DNA of 34,238 nt from JAZKFP01 sp040386355 (GTDB lineage: Bacteria > Pseudomonadota > Gammaproteobacteria > Pseudomonadales > UBA6940): assembly GCA_040386355.1 (NCBI GenBank), contig JAZKFP010000108.1, forward strand, positions 1-34,238. The letters are read 5' to 3'. A model generated the notes under the pieces. That model had not been told where the DNA came from. It saw only the letters and a program-made list of their open reading frames with translations, and made no database searches. The stretch's first letter is position 1. Every line of letters begins with the position of its first letter. Shown here in pieces: positions 8,404 to 16,976 of the stretch. The position numbers were made by a program, and so were the translations under genes.

Positions 8404-9075
8404 TTGTTCACTGGCATTATCGAATCTGTCGGAAAAATTAGTGCATTGAACCGCGCACAAGGCGACGGTATGTTGCATATATTTGATCAAGGTTTGCCTT
8501 GGCATGAAATTCAGTTGGGTGAAAGTATTGCCGTTAATGGTGTTTGCTTAACCGTTACTACTATGGACGGCCAAGGTTTTACTGCGGATGTATCCAATGA
8601 AACCTTTAATTGCACAGCACTGGGTTCGTTAAAAATTGGCCAAGCTGTAAATTTAGAAAGAGCATTAACTTTAAATAAACCTTTGGGTGGACATTGGGTT
8701 AGTGGTCATGTCGATGGACTAGGCCACGTGGTATCTCGAAATAAAGACGCACGCAGCACACAGTTTGTGATTCGATTACCCGACGCTTTATTGCGATATG
8801 TGGCTGCAAAAGGTTCGATTACGCTCGATGGTATAAGTCTGACAGTAAATCGAATTGAATCGAATAATATTTACTTGAATATCGTGCCGCATACGTTTGA
8901 AAAAACTCAAATCGACCAGAGCTGGATTGTGGATGCAGCCGTTCATGTGGAAGTAGATATAATCGCGCGTCATCTTGAGCGATTGCTTTCTCCCGGCTTA
9001 TCCGCGCAGAATTCGCCTTCCAACGTAACAACTGAACTTCTCCAACAGTACGGATTTTTAAATGACCAGCATTAA
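8404..9075 (+). CDS. ribE: Riboflavin synthase, alpha subunit
   Basis: Catalyses the dismutation of two 6,7-dimethyl-8-ribityllumazines to riboflavin and the pyrimidine precursor. The two lumazine-binding domains are visible: MFTGIIE with VNGVCLTV in the first half, and ITLDGISLTVNRIE in the second. The length, 223 residues, is usual. The start is a TTG at 8404, placed by AGGAG (8390-8394), which overlaps the nrdR stop, and by the universally conserved MFTGIIE N-terminus. Its 3' end overlaps ribBA by 14 bp, so translation is probably coupled. In E. coli this gene is called ribC (also ribE). Confidence 0.95.
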   Translation: MFTGIIESVGKISALNRAQGDGMLHIFDQGLPWHEIQLGESIAVNGVCLTVTTMDGQGFTADVSNETFNCTALGSLKIGQAVNLERALTLNKPLGGHWVSGHVDGLGHVVSRNKDARSTQFVIRLPDALLRYVAAKGSITLDGISLTVNRIESNNIYLNIVPHTFEKTQIDQSWIVDAAVHVEVDIIARHLERLLSPGLSAQNSPSNVTTELLQQYGFLNDQH

Positions 9076-10192
9076 TTCTACTGAAGCACTGATTGAAGAT
9101 ATTCGATTAGGTCGCATGGTTATTTTGATGGACGATGAAGATCGCGAAAACGAAGGTGATCTTGTAATGGCGGCATCGATGGTTCGACCTGAAGATATTA
9201 ACTTCATGGCGAGACACGCGCGTGGATTAATCTGTCTAACATTGACGGCTGATCGTTGTAAACAATTGAAATTACCTTTGATGGTAGATGAAAGTCGTTC
9301 GTCGCACGGTACTAATTTCACGTTATCTATTGAAGCAGCAAGCGGAGTAACTACTGGAATTTCCGCAGCGGACCGTGCGCATACCATTCGCACTGCGGTC
9401 GCCGCGCATGCACATCCAGAAGATATCGTTCAACCCGGACATGTATTTCCATTAATGGCAAGACGTGGTGGTGTATTACATCGTGCAGGCCATACCGAAG
9501 CCGGTTGTGATTTGACCCGTTTGGCTGGATTAATTCCCGCTGCGGTGATTGTTGAAATCATGAATGAAGACGGCACAATGGCACGTCGACCTGAACTTGA
9601 ACAATTTGCTAAGCAATTCGATTTAAAATTAGGAACCATCGCTGATTTAATTCAGTACCGCGTGAGACATGACAAAACAGTTGTTCGTTTGGAAAGCCAT
9701 TCGATTCAAACCGAGTTCGGCGCATTTGAGCTTGTTATGTTCCAAGATTTAACCTCGGATGAAATTCATTGCGCGTTAGTACACGGTGATCCGACAGCCG
9801 AACAAGTGCCTTTAGTTCGTGTTCATATCGCAGATGTATTGCGTGATTTAATCGGACTCAAAATCGAAGGTCGTAGCGGTTGGAGTTTACATCGTTCGTT
9901 AAAAACAATTGCTGATTCCGGCTGTGGAGTTGTGGTTCTGTTGGGTTATGCGCCCACAACCGATCAACTGCAAAATCGAATAAAATCGGTATTAACCGAT
10001 CGTTCTTCTTTTCCTACTATTGAAAAAGAAAAGAAAGTTCGTTTGCCCGAATATAGAACTATTGGTGCCGGATCCCAAATTCTGCGTGAGCTTGGCGTGC
10101 ATCGTATGCGCTTGTTAAGTTCGCAAATTAAATTTAGTGGTTTGTCCGGTTTTGATCTCGAAATCGTAGAATTTGTAGTTTGTGAAGACTAA
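9062..10192 (+). CDS. ribBA: 3,4-dihydroxy-2-butanone-4-phosphate synthase with degenerate GTP cyclohydrolase II-like domain
   Basis: A RibBA-type fusion. Residues 1-200 form a complete DHBP synthase domain that makes the four-carbon precursor from ribulose 5-phosphate: the acidic loop DDEDRENEGDLVMAA, SRSSHGTNFTLSIEA, and GHTEAGCDLTRLAGL are all present. Residues about 205-376 align in layout with GTP cyclohydrolase II (VRVHIADVLRDL, a late RELGVHRMRLLSS segment). The zinc motif with three cysteines (CxxxxxxxxxxCxC) is absent, and so is the usual active-site DCGFQLE region. The second domain is therefore probably inactive as a cyclohydrolase, as in several proteobacterial RibB proteins. A separate ribA would be needed elsewhere in the genome. 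Confidence 0.9.
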   Translation: MTSINSTEALIEDIRLGRMVILMDDEDRENEGDLVMAASMVRPEDINFMARHARGLICLTLTADRCKQLKLPLMVDESRSSHGTNFTLSIEAASGVTTGISAADRAHTIRTAVAAHAHPEDIVQPGHVFPLMARRGGVLHRAGHTEAGCDLTRLAGLIPAAVIVEIMNEDGTMARRPELEQFAKQFDLKLGTIADLIQYRVRHDKTVVRLESHSIQTEFGAFELVMFQDLTSDEIHCALVHGDPTAEQVPLVRVHIADVLRDLIGLKIEGRSGWSLHRSLKTIADSGCGVVVLLGYAPTTDQLQNRIKSVLTDRSSFPTIEKEKKVRLPEYRTIGAGSQILRELGVHRMRLLSSQIKFSGLSGFDLEIVEFVVCED

Positions 10193-10202
10193 GGGATACA
10201 TT

Positions 10203-10679
10203 ATGAAAACTGGTGAAATTTTTGAAGGTCAATTTACTGACGTCGATGCACAATATTCGATCGTAGTATCCCGATTCAATGCATTTATCGTTGAGCATTT
10301 AGTGAGCGGTGCTGTTGATGCGTTAACACGTCATGGCGTAAATCCAAAAAATATCAGTATTGTTCGTGTGCCTGGTGCGTACGAATTACCGATTGCTTGC
10401 CAACGCGTTATGGCGAAACTTAAACCCGATGCAGTTATCGCATTAGGTGCGGTAATTCGTGGTTCAACACCACATTTTGATTATGTTGCAGGCGAAGCCG
10501 CAAAAGGTTTAGCGCAGGTTTCTTTGCAAGCGAATATTCCAGTAGCCTTTGGAGTTATTACTACTGATAACTTGGAGCAAGCAATTGAACGCGCTGGTTC
10601 TAAAGCGGGAAATAAAGGTGCAGAAGCGGCACTTACCGCGATGGAAATGGTGAGTTTATTTCGTCGTTTAGATGCATGA
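10203..10679 (+). CDS. ribH: 6,7-dimethyl-8-ribityllumazine synthase
   Basis: Condenses the RibB product with the pyrimidine intermediate to form lumazine, the RibE substrate. Family motifs: YSIVVSRFNAFIVEHL, VPGAYELPIACQ, ALGAVIRGSTPHFDYV with the catalytic His, and PVAFGVITTDN. ATG 10203 is supported by AAGGGA (10191-10196) 6 bp upstream; the frame also contains a GTG at 10182 inside ribBA that I do not favour. The protein is 158 residues. Its stop overlaps the first ATG of nusB (ATGA). Confidence 0.95.
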   Translation: MKTGEIFEGQFTDVDAQYSIVVSRFNAFIVEHLVSGAVDALTRHGVNPKNISIVRVPGAYELPIACQRVMAKLKPDAVIALGAVIRGSTPHFDYVAGEAAKGLAQVSLQANIPVAFGVITTDNLEQAIERAGSKAGNKGAEAALTAMEMVSLFRRLDA

Positions 10680-11194
10680 TGGATAATCTAATTGAAACAA
10701 AAAAAGCGTCATGCGTTAAAGCTTCAGGCAATACAGGTATAAAAATGGCAGTTAAGAAAAATGTTCGCGCATCTCGAAAGCTTGCGCGCGAACGTATTTT
10801 ACAAGCGCTTTATCAGTGGCAATTATCCGATGCACCGGATAATGAATTAATTGCGCAATATCGCGTGGATCATGCAGACGAAGTCATTGATTGGCCGTTT
10901 TTCGAACAAGCTATTCGAACAATTACCAGCACTTCAAAAGAACTTGATGAGCAATACGTCAGTTTTTTAGATCGAACTATTGAGCAATTAGATCCGATTG
11001 AACGTGGTGTTTTACGGCTTGGTATTTTTGAATTAATGCATCGAGTAGATGTACCGTACCGTGTTGTTATTAACGAAGCAGTGGAATTAGCAAAACGTTA
11101 TGGCGCAACTGAAAGCCACAAATACATTAATGGAATTTTAGACAAAGCCGCTCGGCAATTGAGAGAGGTTGAAATTTCTGGCCAAGCTCGGTGA
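10676..11194 (+). CDS. nusB: Transcription antitermination factor NusB
   Basis: All-helical RNA-binding protein that, with NusE (S10), assembles on boxA for rRNA antitermination. The region ARERILQALYQWQL, the central LDEQYVSFLDRTIEQLDPIERGVLRLGIFEL and the C-terminal YRVVINEAVELAKRYGATESHKYINGILDK are typical. The upstream ATG at 10676 overlaps the ribH stop by 4 bp, which favours coupling and gives 172 residues. An internal ATG at 10745 would give 149 residues, nearer the family norm, so the first 23 residues may not be translated. The ribH-nusB-thiL order is a classic bacterial arrangement. Confidence 0.93.
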   Translation: MMDNLIETKKASCVKASGNTGIKMAVKKNVRASRKLARERILQALYQWQLSDAPDNELIAQYRVDHADEVIDWPFFEQAIRTITSTSKELDEQYVSFLDRTIEQLDPIERGVLRLGIFELMHRVDVPYRVVINEAVELAKRYGATESHKYINGILDKAARQLREVEISGQAR

Positions 11195-12176
11195 ATTTGA
11201 TCTTATTCATCAATTCTTTTCGCATACCACATTATCACCAAAATCCTCTGAAAATATTCTGTTAGGAATTGGCGATGATGCGGCCGTCATTGCATTATCG
11301 CACGGCGGATCTGCGATTATTTCTGTGGATACTTCAATTGCGGATGTGCATTTTCCAGCACACGCTCCCGCGTTTTCGATTGGTTATCGTGCACTTGTTG
11401 TCAGTGCAAGTGATTTATTGGCAATGGGTGTTGCACCGCAATTTTGTACGCTCGCGTTATCACTTCCAAAAACCGATGAAAATTGGCTGCAAGATTTTTC
11501 AGCAGGTTTCTATAAAGCCTGTGAATTATACGGTGTGAAATTAATTGGGGGAGACACAACAGCTTCCAGTATTTTATCGATTACCGTTCAAGTTATGACA
11601 TTTCAAGATAAATCCGATGCATGGTTAGCTCGATCAACTGCGCAGGTTGGTGATTGGATTGGGGTTACAGGACATTTAGGTGAAGCCGCAGCGGGTTTAG
11701 CAGTATGGCAAGCAGGACATAATTTTCAGGATGCCGATCAAAATATTGTGCAGGTTTTAAAAGCGTATTTAGAACCCATATTGCCTCTGAAATTTGCAAT
11801 TGGGTTGCATGATTTAGCAAGTGCTTGTATCGATGTATCGGATGGTTTTATCCAAGATTTAAATCATATTTGTCAGCAAAGTCAGGTCGCAGTTGAATTA
11901 AGTATCGATTCGTTAAAACCTTCGGCTGCTTTGCAAAATATTCCCCATTCAATGCGACATCCAGATAAAATAACGCGTTGGCAATTTTCAGGCGGCGATG
12001 ATTACCAACTTATTTTTACTTGTAAGCCTGAAAATAAATCTGCCATTGAAAACTTAGCGCAAGCCACGCACACTCCGCTGACTTGGATTGGCAAAACCCA
12101 ATCCGGAAACTGTGCACATCTTTCTGCATCGCTCCAGAATCTTTTACAAGATCAAACGGGCTTTCAGCATTTTTAA
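11169..12176 (+). CDS. thiL: Thiamine-monophosphate kinase
   Basis: ATP-dependent kinase for the last step of thiamine diphosphate synthesis. The AIR synthase-like fold is recognised by IGDDAAVI, the Mg/ATP-binding DTSIADVHFP, GYRALVVSASDLLAMG, LIGGDTTAS, and the late VSDGFIQDLNHI. The length, 335 residues, is normal. The start is a non-ATG codon: TTG 11169 is used here, although the purine-rich GAGAGAGG lies directly against it, so the true initiation site might be a few codons later. The gene overlaps nusB by 26 bp. pgpA, which often follows thiL, is missing; ftsY comes next after 12 bp. Confidence 0.93.
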   Translation: MKFLAKLGEFDLIHQFFSHTTLSPKSSENILLGIGDDAAVIALSHGGSAIISVDTSIADVHFPAHAPAFSIGYRALVVSASDLLAMGVAPQFCTLALSLPKTDENWLQDFSAGFYKACELYGVKLIGGDTTASSILSITVQVMTFQDKSDAWLARSTAQVGDWIGVTGHLGEAAAGLAVWQAGHNFQDADQNIVQVLKAYLEPILPLKFAIGLHDLASACIDVSDGFIQDLNHICQQSQVAVELSIDSLKPSAALQNIPHSMRHPDKITRWQFSGGDDYQLIFTCKPENKSAIENLAQATHTPLTWIGKTQSGNCAHLSASLQNLLQDQTGFQHF

Positions 12177-12188
12177 AATGAGGACTTC

Positions 12189-13322
12189 ATGCATTCTGCT
12201 TCATCCTTAAATTCTAATTCAGAATATCGCGCACTATTCGAACGTTTTTTTGCAGCGAATTACCAAGCCGATGTTGTTCACTCTGTAGTTGATGGGGCTT
12301 CTGTAGTTGAAACACTCAATCGTTTTTTTGATACATCTCCGCCCGCAATAAAACGTTCAGTTCAACCGATTGTTGAACGACCTAAAGCGGTAGAAAAAAC
12401 CACACCGGCCGTTGTTGAATTAATTCCAGAAAAAAATCGATTTGCTCGATTAAAAAAAGGTTTAGCAAAAACGCGTGCACAATTTGGTCAGTGGTTTGAC
12501 ACACAACAAGAAATGGACGCGGCAGCTTGGGATCGTTTGGAAACTCAGCTGTTAATGTCTGACGTTGGAATTAAAACAACCGAGCGTCTTTTAACTCAAT
12601 TACACGCTGACTACAAAAAATTTCCTACATTGCAGGCTGCGTTAAAGCATCAATTGTTAGAAATTTTAAATAACGTCGAACCTAACTTAATTACTCAACC
12701 GACTGCAGCTCGAATGATTCTTATCATCGGCGTTAACGGTGTTGGTAAAACAACCTCTGTTGGAAAATTAGCGTCTTATTTCAAATCCGAAGGTCAAAGT
12801 GTTGTGCTTGCGGCAGGTGACACGTTTCGTGCAGCGGCGGTAGAACAGTTAAAAATTTGGGGTGAAAGAACGTCAATTCCTGTGATTGCACAAGATATGG
12901 GTTCGGACAGCGCATCAGTTATTTTCGATGCGTTAAATACTACGCAAGCACGCAAAGCCAATGTTTTACTTGCAGACACTGCCGGCCGATTGCACAACAA
13001 AAGTAATTTAATGAATGAACTAAAAAAAATTGTACGCGTGGTAAAAAAACTTGATCCGCAAGCGCCGCATGAAGTTTGGTTAGTCGTTGATGGCGGTACC
13101 GGACAAAATGCATTGCTGCAAGCGCGAGAATTTAACGATGCAATAGGACTAACTGGTTTAATTGTGACTAAACTAGATGGCACTGCAAAAGGTGGTGTTG
13201 TATTTAGCTTGTTGCATGAATTGAAAGTGCCGATTCGTTTTATTGGTGTTGGTGAAGGTGTTGATGATCTTCGACCTTTTGATGCAGAAGCCTTTATTGA
13301 TGCTATTTGTGGGAATGAATAA
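12189..13322 (+). CDS. ftsY: Signal recognition particle receptor FtsY
   Basis: SRP receptor GTPase that docks ribosome-nascent chain complexes at the inner membrane. The NG domain occupies roughly residues 85-377: P-loop GVNGVGKTTSVGKLA, AAGDTFRAAAVEQLK, DTAGRLHNKSNLM, TKLDGTAKGG and the ending GVGEGVDDLRPFDAEAFIDAI. The N-terminal region (about 85 residues) is short and much less acidic than the long A domain of E. coli FtsY. The insertion-box loop reads VVDGGTGQNAL where many relatives have Ala or Ser after Asp. AGGA (12181-12184) precedes ATG 12189. A palindromic element begins at the last base of the stop codon. Confidence 0.95.
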   Translation: MHSASSLNSNSEYRALFERFFAANYQADVVHSVVDGASVVETLNRFFDTSPPAIKRSVQPIVERPKAVEKTTPAVVELIPEKNRFARLKKGLAKTRAQFGQWFDTQQEMDAAAWDRLETQLLMSDVGIKTTERLLTQLHADYKKFPTLQAALKHQLLEILNNVEPNLITQPTAARMILIIGVNGVGKTTSVGKLASYFKSEGQSVVLAAGDTFRAAAVEQLKIWGERTSIPVIAQDMGSDSASVIFDALNTTQARKANVLLADTAGRLHNKSNLMNELKKIVRVVKKLDPQAPHEVWLVVDGGTGQNALLQAREFNDAIGLTGLIVTKLDGTAKGGVVFSLLHELKVPIRFIGVGEGVDDLRPFDAEAFIDAICGNE

Positions 13323-13444
13323 TACCTAACACATATGAATTTTCCCGGGTGTTGCGTGATCGTGCAGCCTGCTCACGTACTCAACTGTACGCTCCGCGGG
13401 CTTTACTCAACGCGCCTACGGGAAAACTAATATGCGTTAGGTAT
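13322..13444. repeat. Dispersed palindromic element, copy B (between ftsY and ftsE)
   Basis: The outer ends 13322-13336 (ATACCTAACACATAT) and 13430-13444 pair at 14 of 15 positions. TTTTCCCG (13340-13347) pairs with CGGGAAAA (13419-13426), giving the same 26-bp end layout as copy A. The core contains GCCTGCTCACGTAC and GTACGCTCCGCGGGC, shared with copy C. A T-run would not form on the plus strand, but A residues follow (13445-13451). It is the shortest, least decorated copy and may be close to the basic form. Confidence 0.75.
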
Positions 13445-13515
13445 AAAAAAAGGTAAGGGAATAGCTTTCCATTATTTATTTCCAATAAATTCACATATTT
13501 TAATGAGACATATAA

Positions 13516-14208
13516 ATGTTATCAGTCCAAAATTTATCGCGGCGTTATGGAAATCAAATCGCGCTGACTGATGTTAATTTTCAAATGAAAGAAGGCGAGT
13601 TACTTTTTATTATTGGTCACTCGGGCGCTGGTAAAAGTACGATAATGAAGCTTCTCACTTTAGAGGAACGTCCAACGTCGGGTGATATTTATTTTCAAGG
13701 TTTGCCATTAGCGCATATTACTAATTCAGAAATCCCATTTTATCGCCGTCATTTAGGTTTGGTGTTTCAAGGTCATCATCTTCTACATGATCGAAATATT
13801 TTTGACAACGTTGCGTTACCTCTGATCATTCATGGTTATCCAATTGCTGAAATTAAACGTCGCGTTCGAATTGCTTTACAGCATGTTGGTTTAGCAAATC
13901 GAGAAACCGCTTTTCCCAAACATCTATCTGGTGGGCAACAGCAACGTGTAGGAATCGCACGCGCTTTAGTACATGGACCGCAACTTTTATTAGCTGACGA
14001 ACCTACGGGTAATTTAGATCCTGAATTATCTTTAGAAATTATGGGTTTATTTCGTCAATTCACGACTATGGGTATGAGCGTGATTGTGACAACCCATGAT
14101 CTAGCTTTGGCCACCAAATTTGCAAAACGAATGCTGCATTTAGAAGGTGGACGTTTAATTAATAAAGAATCACAAGTTCACGAATTTGGGGTGGAATATG
14201 CCGACTGA
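13516..14208 (+). CDS. ftsE: Cell division ATP-binding protein FtsE
   Basis: ABC ATPase of the FtsEX complex, which links the divisome to periplasmic peptidoglycan hydrolase activation. Walker A GHSGAGKST (residues 34-42), Q-loop region LGLVFQGHHLL, signature LSGGQQQRVGIARAL and Walker B LLLADEPTGNLD are intact, with the H-loop His in VTTHDLAL. The length, 230 residues, is typical. It overlaps ftsX by 11 bp. About 193 bp containing palindromic element B separate it from ftsY. Confidence 0.95.
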   Translation: MLSVQNLSRRYGNQIALTDVNFQMKEGELLFIIGHSGAGKSTIMKLLTLEERPTSGDIYFQGLPLAHITNSEIPFYRRHLGLVFQGHHLLHDRNIFDNVALPLIIHGYPIAEIKRRVRIALQHVGLANRETAFPKHLSGGQQQRVGIARALVHGPQLLLADEPTGNLDPELSLEIMGLFRQFTTMGMSVIVTTHDLALATKFAKRMLHLEGGRLINKESQVHEFGVEYAD

Positions 14209-15211
14209 GACTATGCCTATTGAAGCTGGATCAATGGATATTCATCCTAAAGGTGACATAAACGAATTGTTTGAACCCAACAGTATTGAACGTGGTTTTA
14301 AAGATCCGCGTAGTCGATCTGAACAATTTAATGTGTGGCTGCAAAATCATCGTATGGTTGCCGCTGATAGTTGGCTGCGATTATGGTTAATGCCGGTATC
14401 GAGTTTGTTGAGTATTATTTTAATTGGGTTTTCTTTGGCGTTACCTGTTTTTCTAAGCGTATTACTGGCGGGCTCCGGACAACTTAGTACAGGTTGGCGT
14501 TTAGGTGACGAGTTGCAAGTCTATTTGGATCCAATGGTGTCTACGGAAGAAGCGCAGCAATGGGCAAAGTCTCTAGAGGCGAATCCAGAAATAGAATCTA
14601 TTACGGTCGTATCAAAAGAAGAAGGTTTGGCTTTATTTAGTGCTGAATCTGAGATTTCTGATATTTTGCGTGGGCTTGAGAAAAATCCTATCCCAGTACT
14701 TATGGTCATTAAGCCTAAGAACTCTGATCCTTCTGCACTGGTTAACTATTTAAAACAGCAATCGCAAGTCGATGTCGTGCAAGCGGATGATTTATGGGTA
14801 CAACGCCTGCAAGCTTTGCTTCAAGCAGGTGAGCGATTAATGGGATTAGTTGCCTTATCTATGGGCAGCATTGTGATTCTAGTAATCTTAATGGGAACTC
14901 GATTATCAATTTTGAATCAGGCGCACCAAGTAGATATTGCTCGTATGTTTGGCGCAACGCGTCATTATTTACGTCGGCCATTTTTATATAGTGGTTTTTG
15001 GTTAGGACTAGCTGGTGGTTGTGTGGCTTTAATGCTGGTTTATCTGAGCTTTATTTGGGTAGAGGCGCCTTTAGCTGAATTAGCACGAGCCTATGGCACA
15101 GATTTATCTTTTACACATTTATCCTTTGGCCAAGTTTTGCAGCTGATTGTCTTAAGTACGTTCTTAAGTTGGTTTGGAGCTTGGATAGCCACTAAACGTT
15201 ATTTGCCCTAG
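14198..15211 (+). CDS. ftsX: Cell division protein FtsX
   Basis: Membrane partner of FtsE. Four hydrophobic segments fit the family: about residues 65-87 (SSLLSIILIGFSLALPVFLS), then after the periplasmic loop LMGLVALSMGSIVILVILMG, GFWLGLAGGCVALMLVYLSF and LIVLSTFLSWFGAWIA. The large periplasmic loop between TM1 and TM2 includes DELQVYLDPMVSTEEAQQWA. ATG 14198 was chosen because GGGGTGG (14188-14194) precedes it; a TTG at 14186 is in frame but lies upstream of that site. 337 residues. The N-terminal cytoplasmic tail of about 60 residues is typical of gammaproteobacterial FtsX. Confidence 0.94.
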   Translation: MPTETMPIEAGSMDIHPKGDINELFEPNSIERGFKDPRSRSEQFNVWLQNHRMVAADSWLRLWLMPVSSLLSIILIGFSLALPVFLSVLLAGSGQLSTGWRLGDELQVYLDPMVSTEEAQQWAKSLEANPEIESITVVSKEEGLALFSAESEISDILRGLEKNPIPVLMVIKPKNSDPSALVNYLKQQSQVDVVQADDLWVQRLQALLQAGERLMGLVALSMGSIVILVILMGTRLSILNQAHQVDIARMFGATRHYLRRPFLYSGFWLGLAGGCVALMLVYLSFIWVEAPLAELARAYGTDLSFTHLSFGQVLQLIVLSTFLSWFGAWIATKRYLP

Positions 15212-15228
15212 ATATTTTTATCGCCCAG

Positions 15229-15256
15229 ATTCCGGCATTATGTCCGGAATGTTTTA
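15229..15256 (+). terminator. Probable terminator after ftsEX
   Basis: The stem ATTCCGG (15229-15235) pairs with CCGGAAT (15244-15250) around an 8-nt loop, followed by GTTTT. It lies 18 bp after the ftsX stop. The stem is short and the T-run weak. Confidence 0.5.
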
Positions 15257-15301
15257 AGGCTTGATAAGACTTTCAGAAAACAGGAAAAAGCAGCATATGT
15301 A

Positions 15302-15391
15302 GGCGTCATTCCCGCGAAGGCGGGAATCCAGGTGACGTGTTCTTGAGAGTTTTCATCATGCCTGGATTCCCGCCTTCGCGGGAATGACGCC
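15302..15391. repeat. Large palindromic repeat with perfect 31-bp arms
   Basis: Arms 15302-15332 and 15361-15391 are perfectly complementary over 31 bp, with a 28-bp centre. Each arm itself contains the short palindrome ATTCCCGCGAAGGCGGGAAT. This core is a sequence I know as a common dispersed intergenic repeat in several proteobacteria. It lies in the 517-bp ftsX-rpoH gap, which holds no gene. Confidence 0.85.
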
Positions 15392-15513
15392 GGGTGTATA
15401 TTATTTCTCAATGAAACTTCTTTATTTTTACTCTTTTATGGTTTTGACTGCAGTGCATATTCGGACAATCTTGCCTGCTCTGTACTAAGGGTCTTTTATA
15501 AAAATTAGTAGTA

Positions 15514-15551
15514 AATTCACTATAGAAAAGAACAATTTTTTATAGTGAATT
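15514..15551. promoter_or_regulatory. Perfect 11-bp inverted repeat upstream of rpoH
   Basis: AATTCACTATA (15514-15524) and its complement (15541-15551) flank a 16-bp centre, about 180 bp before the rpoH start. It could be a regulator binding site or a leader hairpin of rpoH. The region also holds a weak -35-like TTGAAA at 15637-15642. The function is inferred from position only. Confidence 0.35.
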
Positions 15552-15728
15552 CATAGGTTTTAAACTTTTCTTATCTGAACTTCAGGTACAAAATTAAGTC
15601 TGAAAATCATCCCTAAGTAAACGTTAAAAACAATATTTGAAACAGCTTTTGTCTTGCAGATTTTAGACGACTCTTTTACTCTTGAGGGCCGCCACGATCT
15701 ACAGTCGGTTGGATCACGAGGTATAACA

Positions 15729-16640
15729 ATGTCAGTATTAAATGAATCAGTATCAAATCCATCAGCACTGAACACAGGGTATGCCTTAAAACCCTTTGAA
15801 GTCGCAGCACCTGGTGTCAACCTTGAGTCTTATATTCATGCCGTTAACAACGTTGCTGTTTTATCAGCAGAAGAAGAACAAGCTTTAGCCAATCGTTTTT
15901 TCTACGACAAAGACCTTGATGCCGCACGGCAATTAGTATTGGCTCACTTAAAATTTGTGGTGTACATCGCACGCGGCTACAGCGGTTATGGATTGAATCA
16001 TGGTGATTTAATACAAGAAGGCAATGTAGGTTTGATGAAAGCCGTAAAACGTTTTGATCCAACAATGGGTGTGCGTTTAGTATCCTTTGCGGTGCATTGG
16101 ATCAAAGCTGAAATCCATGAATTTGTCCTTAAAAACTGGCGTATTGTTAAGATTGCTACTACGAAAGCGCAACGAAAATTATTCTTTAATTTACGCGGCA
16201 TGAAAAAGCGTGTTGGCCGTATGACGCAAGATGAAATGGAGAATGTTGCACAAGAATTAGGTGTTAGTGTTACCGATGTTCGTGAAATGGAAGGGCGTCT
16301 ATACGCTAAAGATTTCGCATTTGATGGCTATGATGATGACAATGAAGAATCAGCTCCGGCACCTGCAGATTTTTTGCAAGATTACCAATTCGATCCAGCG
16401 TTAACCTACGCACATGACAGTTCAGAAGAAAATGAGACTTCTAATTTACAAGAAGCATTAGAAGCTCTGGATCATCGCAGTCGAGATATTATTCAACGTC
16501 GTTGGTTAGCAGATACTAAAGCTACTTTGCATCAATTAGCAGATGAGTATGGCATTACGGCTGAACGTATTCGTCAGCTTGAACAAAATGCCATGAAGAA
16601 ATTGCGAAGTAGTATTGATATTCCAGATTTTGAAATCTAA
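15729..16640 (+). CDS. rpoH: RNA polymerase heat-shock sigma factor sigma-32
   Basis: Directs RNA polymerase to heat-shock promoters. Region 2 reads LIQEGNVGLMKAVKRFDP and RLVSFAVHWIKAEIHEFVL. The RpoH-specific box follows (KNWRIVKIATTKAQRKLFFN), then region 3 with QDEMENVAQELGVSVTDVREME. Region 4 contains the helix-turn-helix LHQLADEYGITAERIRQLEQNAMKKLR. ATG 15729 is set by GAGG (15718-15721) 7 bp upstream; the frame is open back to 15654 but that stretch has no ribosome site. 303 residues, slightly longer than E. coli RpoH, with an acidic insertion DDDNEESAPAPADF near residue 205. The ftsY-ftsE-ftsX-rpoH order is conserved in Gammaproteobacteria. Confidence 0.95.
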   Translation: MSVLNESVSNPSALNTGYALKPFEVAAPGVNLESYIHAVNNVAVLSAEEEQALANRFFYDKDLDAARQLVLAHLKFVVYIARGYSGYGLNHGDLIQEGNVGLMKAVKRFDPTMGVRLVSFAVHWIKAEIHEFVLKNWRIVKIATTKAQRKLFFNLRGMKKRVGRMTQDEMENVAQELGVSVTDVREMEGRLYAKDFAFDGYDDDNEESAPAPADFLQDYQFDPALTYAHDSSEENETSNLQEALEALDHRSRDIIQRRWLADTKATLHQLADEYGITAERIRQLEQNAMKKLRSSIDIPDFEI

Positions 16641-16658
16641 ATAATATGCCTCAATAAT

Positions 16659-16684
16659 AACGGGTATATATGCCCGTTTTATTT
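16659..16684 (+). terminator. Probable intrinsic terminator of rpoH
   Basis: AACGGG (16659-16664) pairs with CCCGTT (16673-16678) around an 8-nt loop, with TTTTATTT directly behind. It lies 18 bp after the stop. Confidence 0.65.
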
Positions 16685-16976
16685 AATGATTTTGATATAA
16701 AAAAAGTTAATTTTTAGCCATTTAACTCAAAATTAAATCTTATTTTCATAAATCGACTATTTTGTTTTTAAAAGTCGGTTCGCTTAAAATTCCATGCATA
16801 AATATTACGCAAATAAGTTGTCGGTTCGTTCTCCTTAGCTACTCTCATTAAAGGGCCTGATAAAAAACTCTCTCAATAGCTAAAACAGAAATGTTTTAGA
16901 AATTGTTGAGAATTTAAATGCACAGGACAGTATGGGTTGATTGGCAGTTCACCAAAGGTTGAAGGGAGTTACTCCG
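16685..16976. other. Intergenic region before the orphan antitoxin
   Basis: No gene seen. It contains two direct copies of GTCGGTTCG about 50 bp apart (around 16772 and 16821). A hairpin CTAAAAC/GTTTTAG (16880-16886 / 16893-16899) has outer flanks CTCAA and TTGAG that extend the pairing. The hairpin is about 78 bp before the antitoxin start and could be its operator; this is speculative. Confidence 0.4.

Noticed and set aside
15654..15728. 25-codon N-terminal extension of rpoH
   Set aside because: No ribosome site before it, while ATG 15729 has GAGG at good spacing and gives the expected N-terminus.
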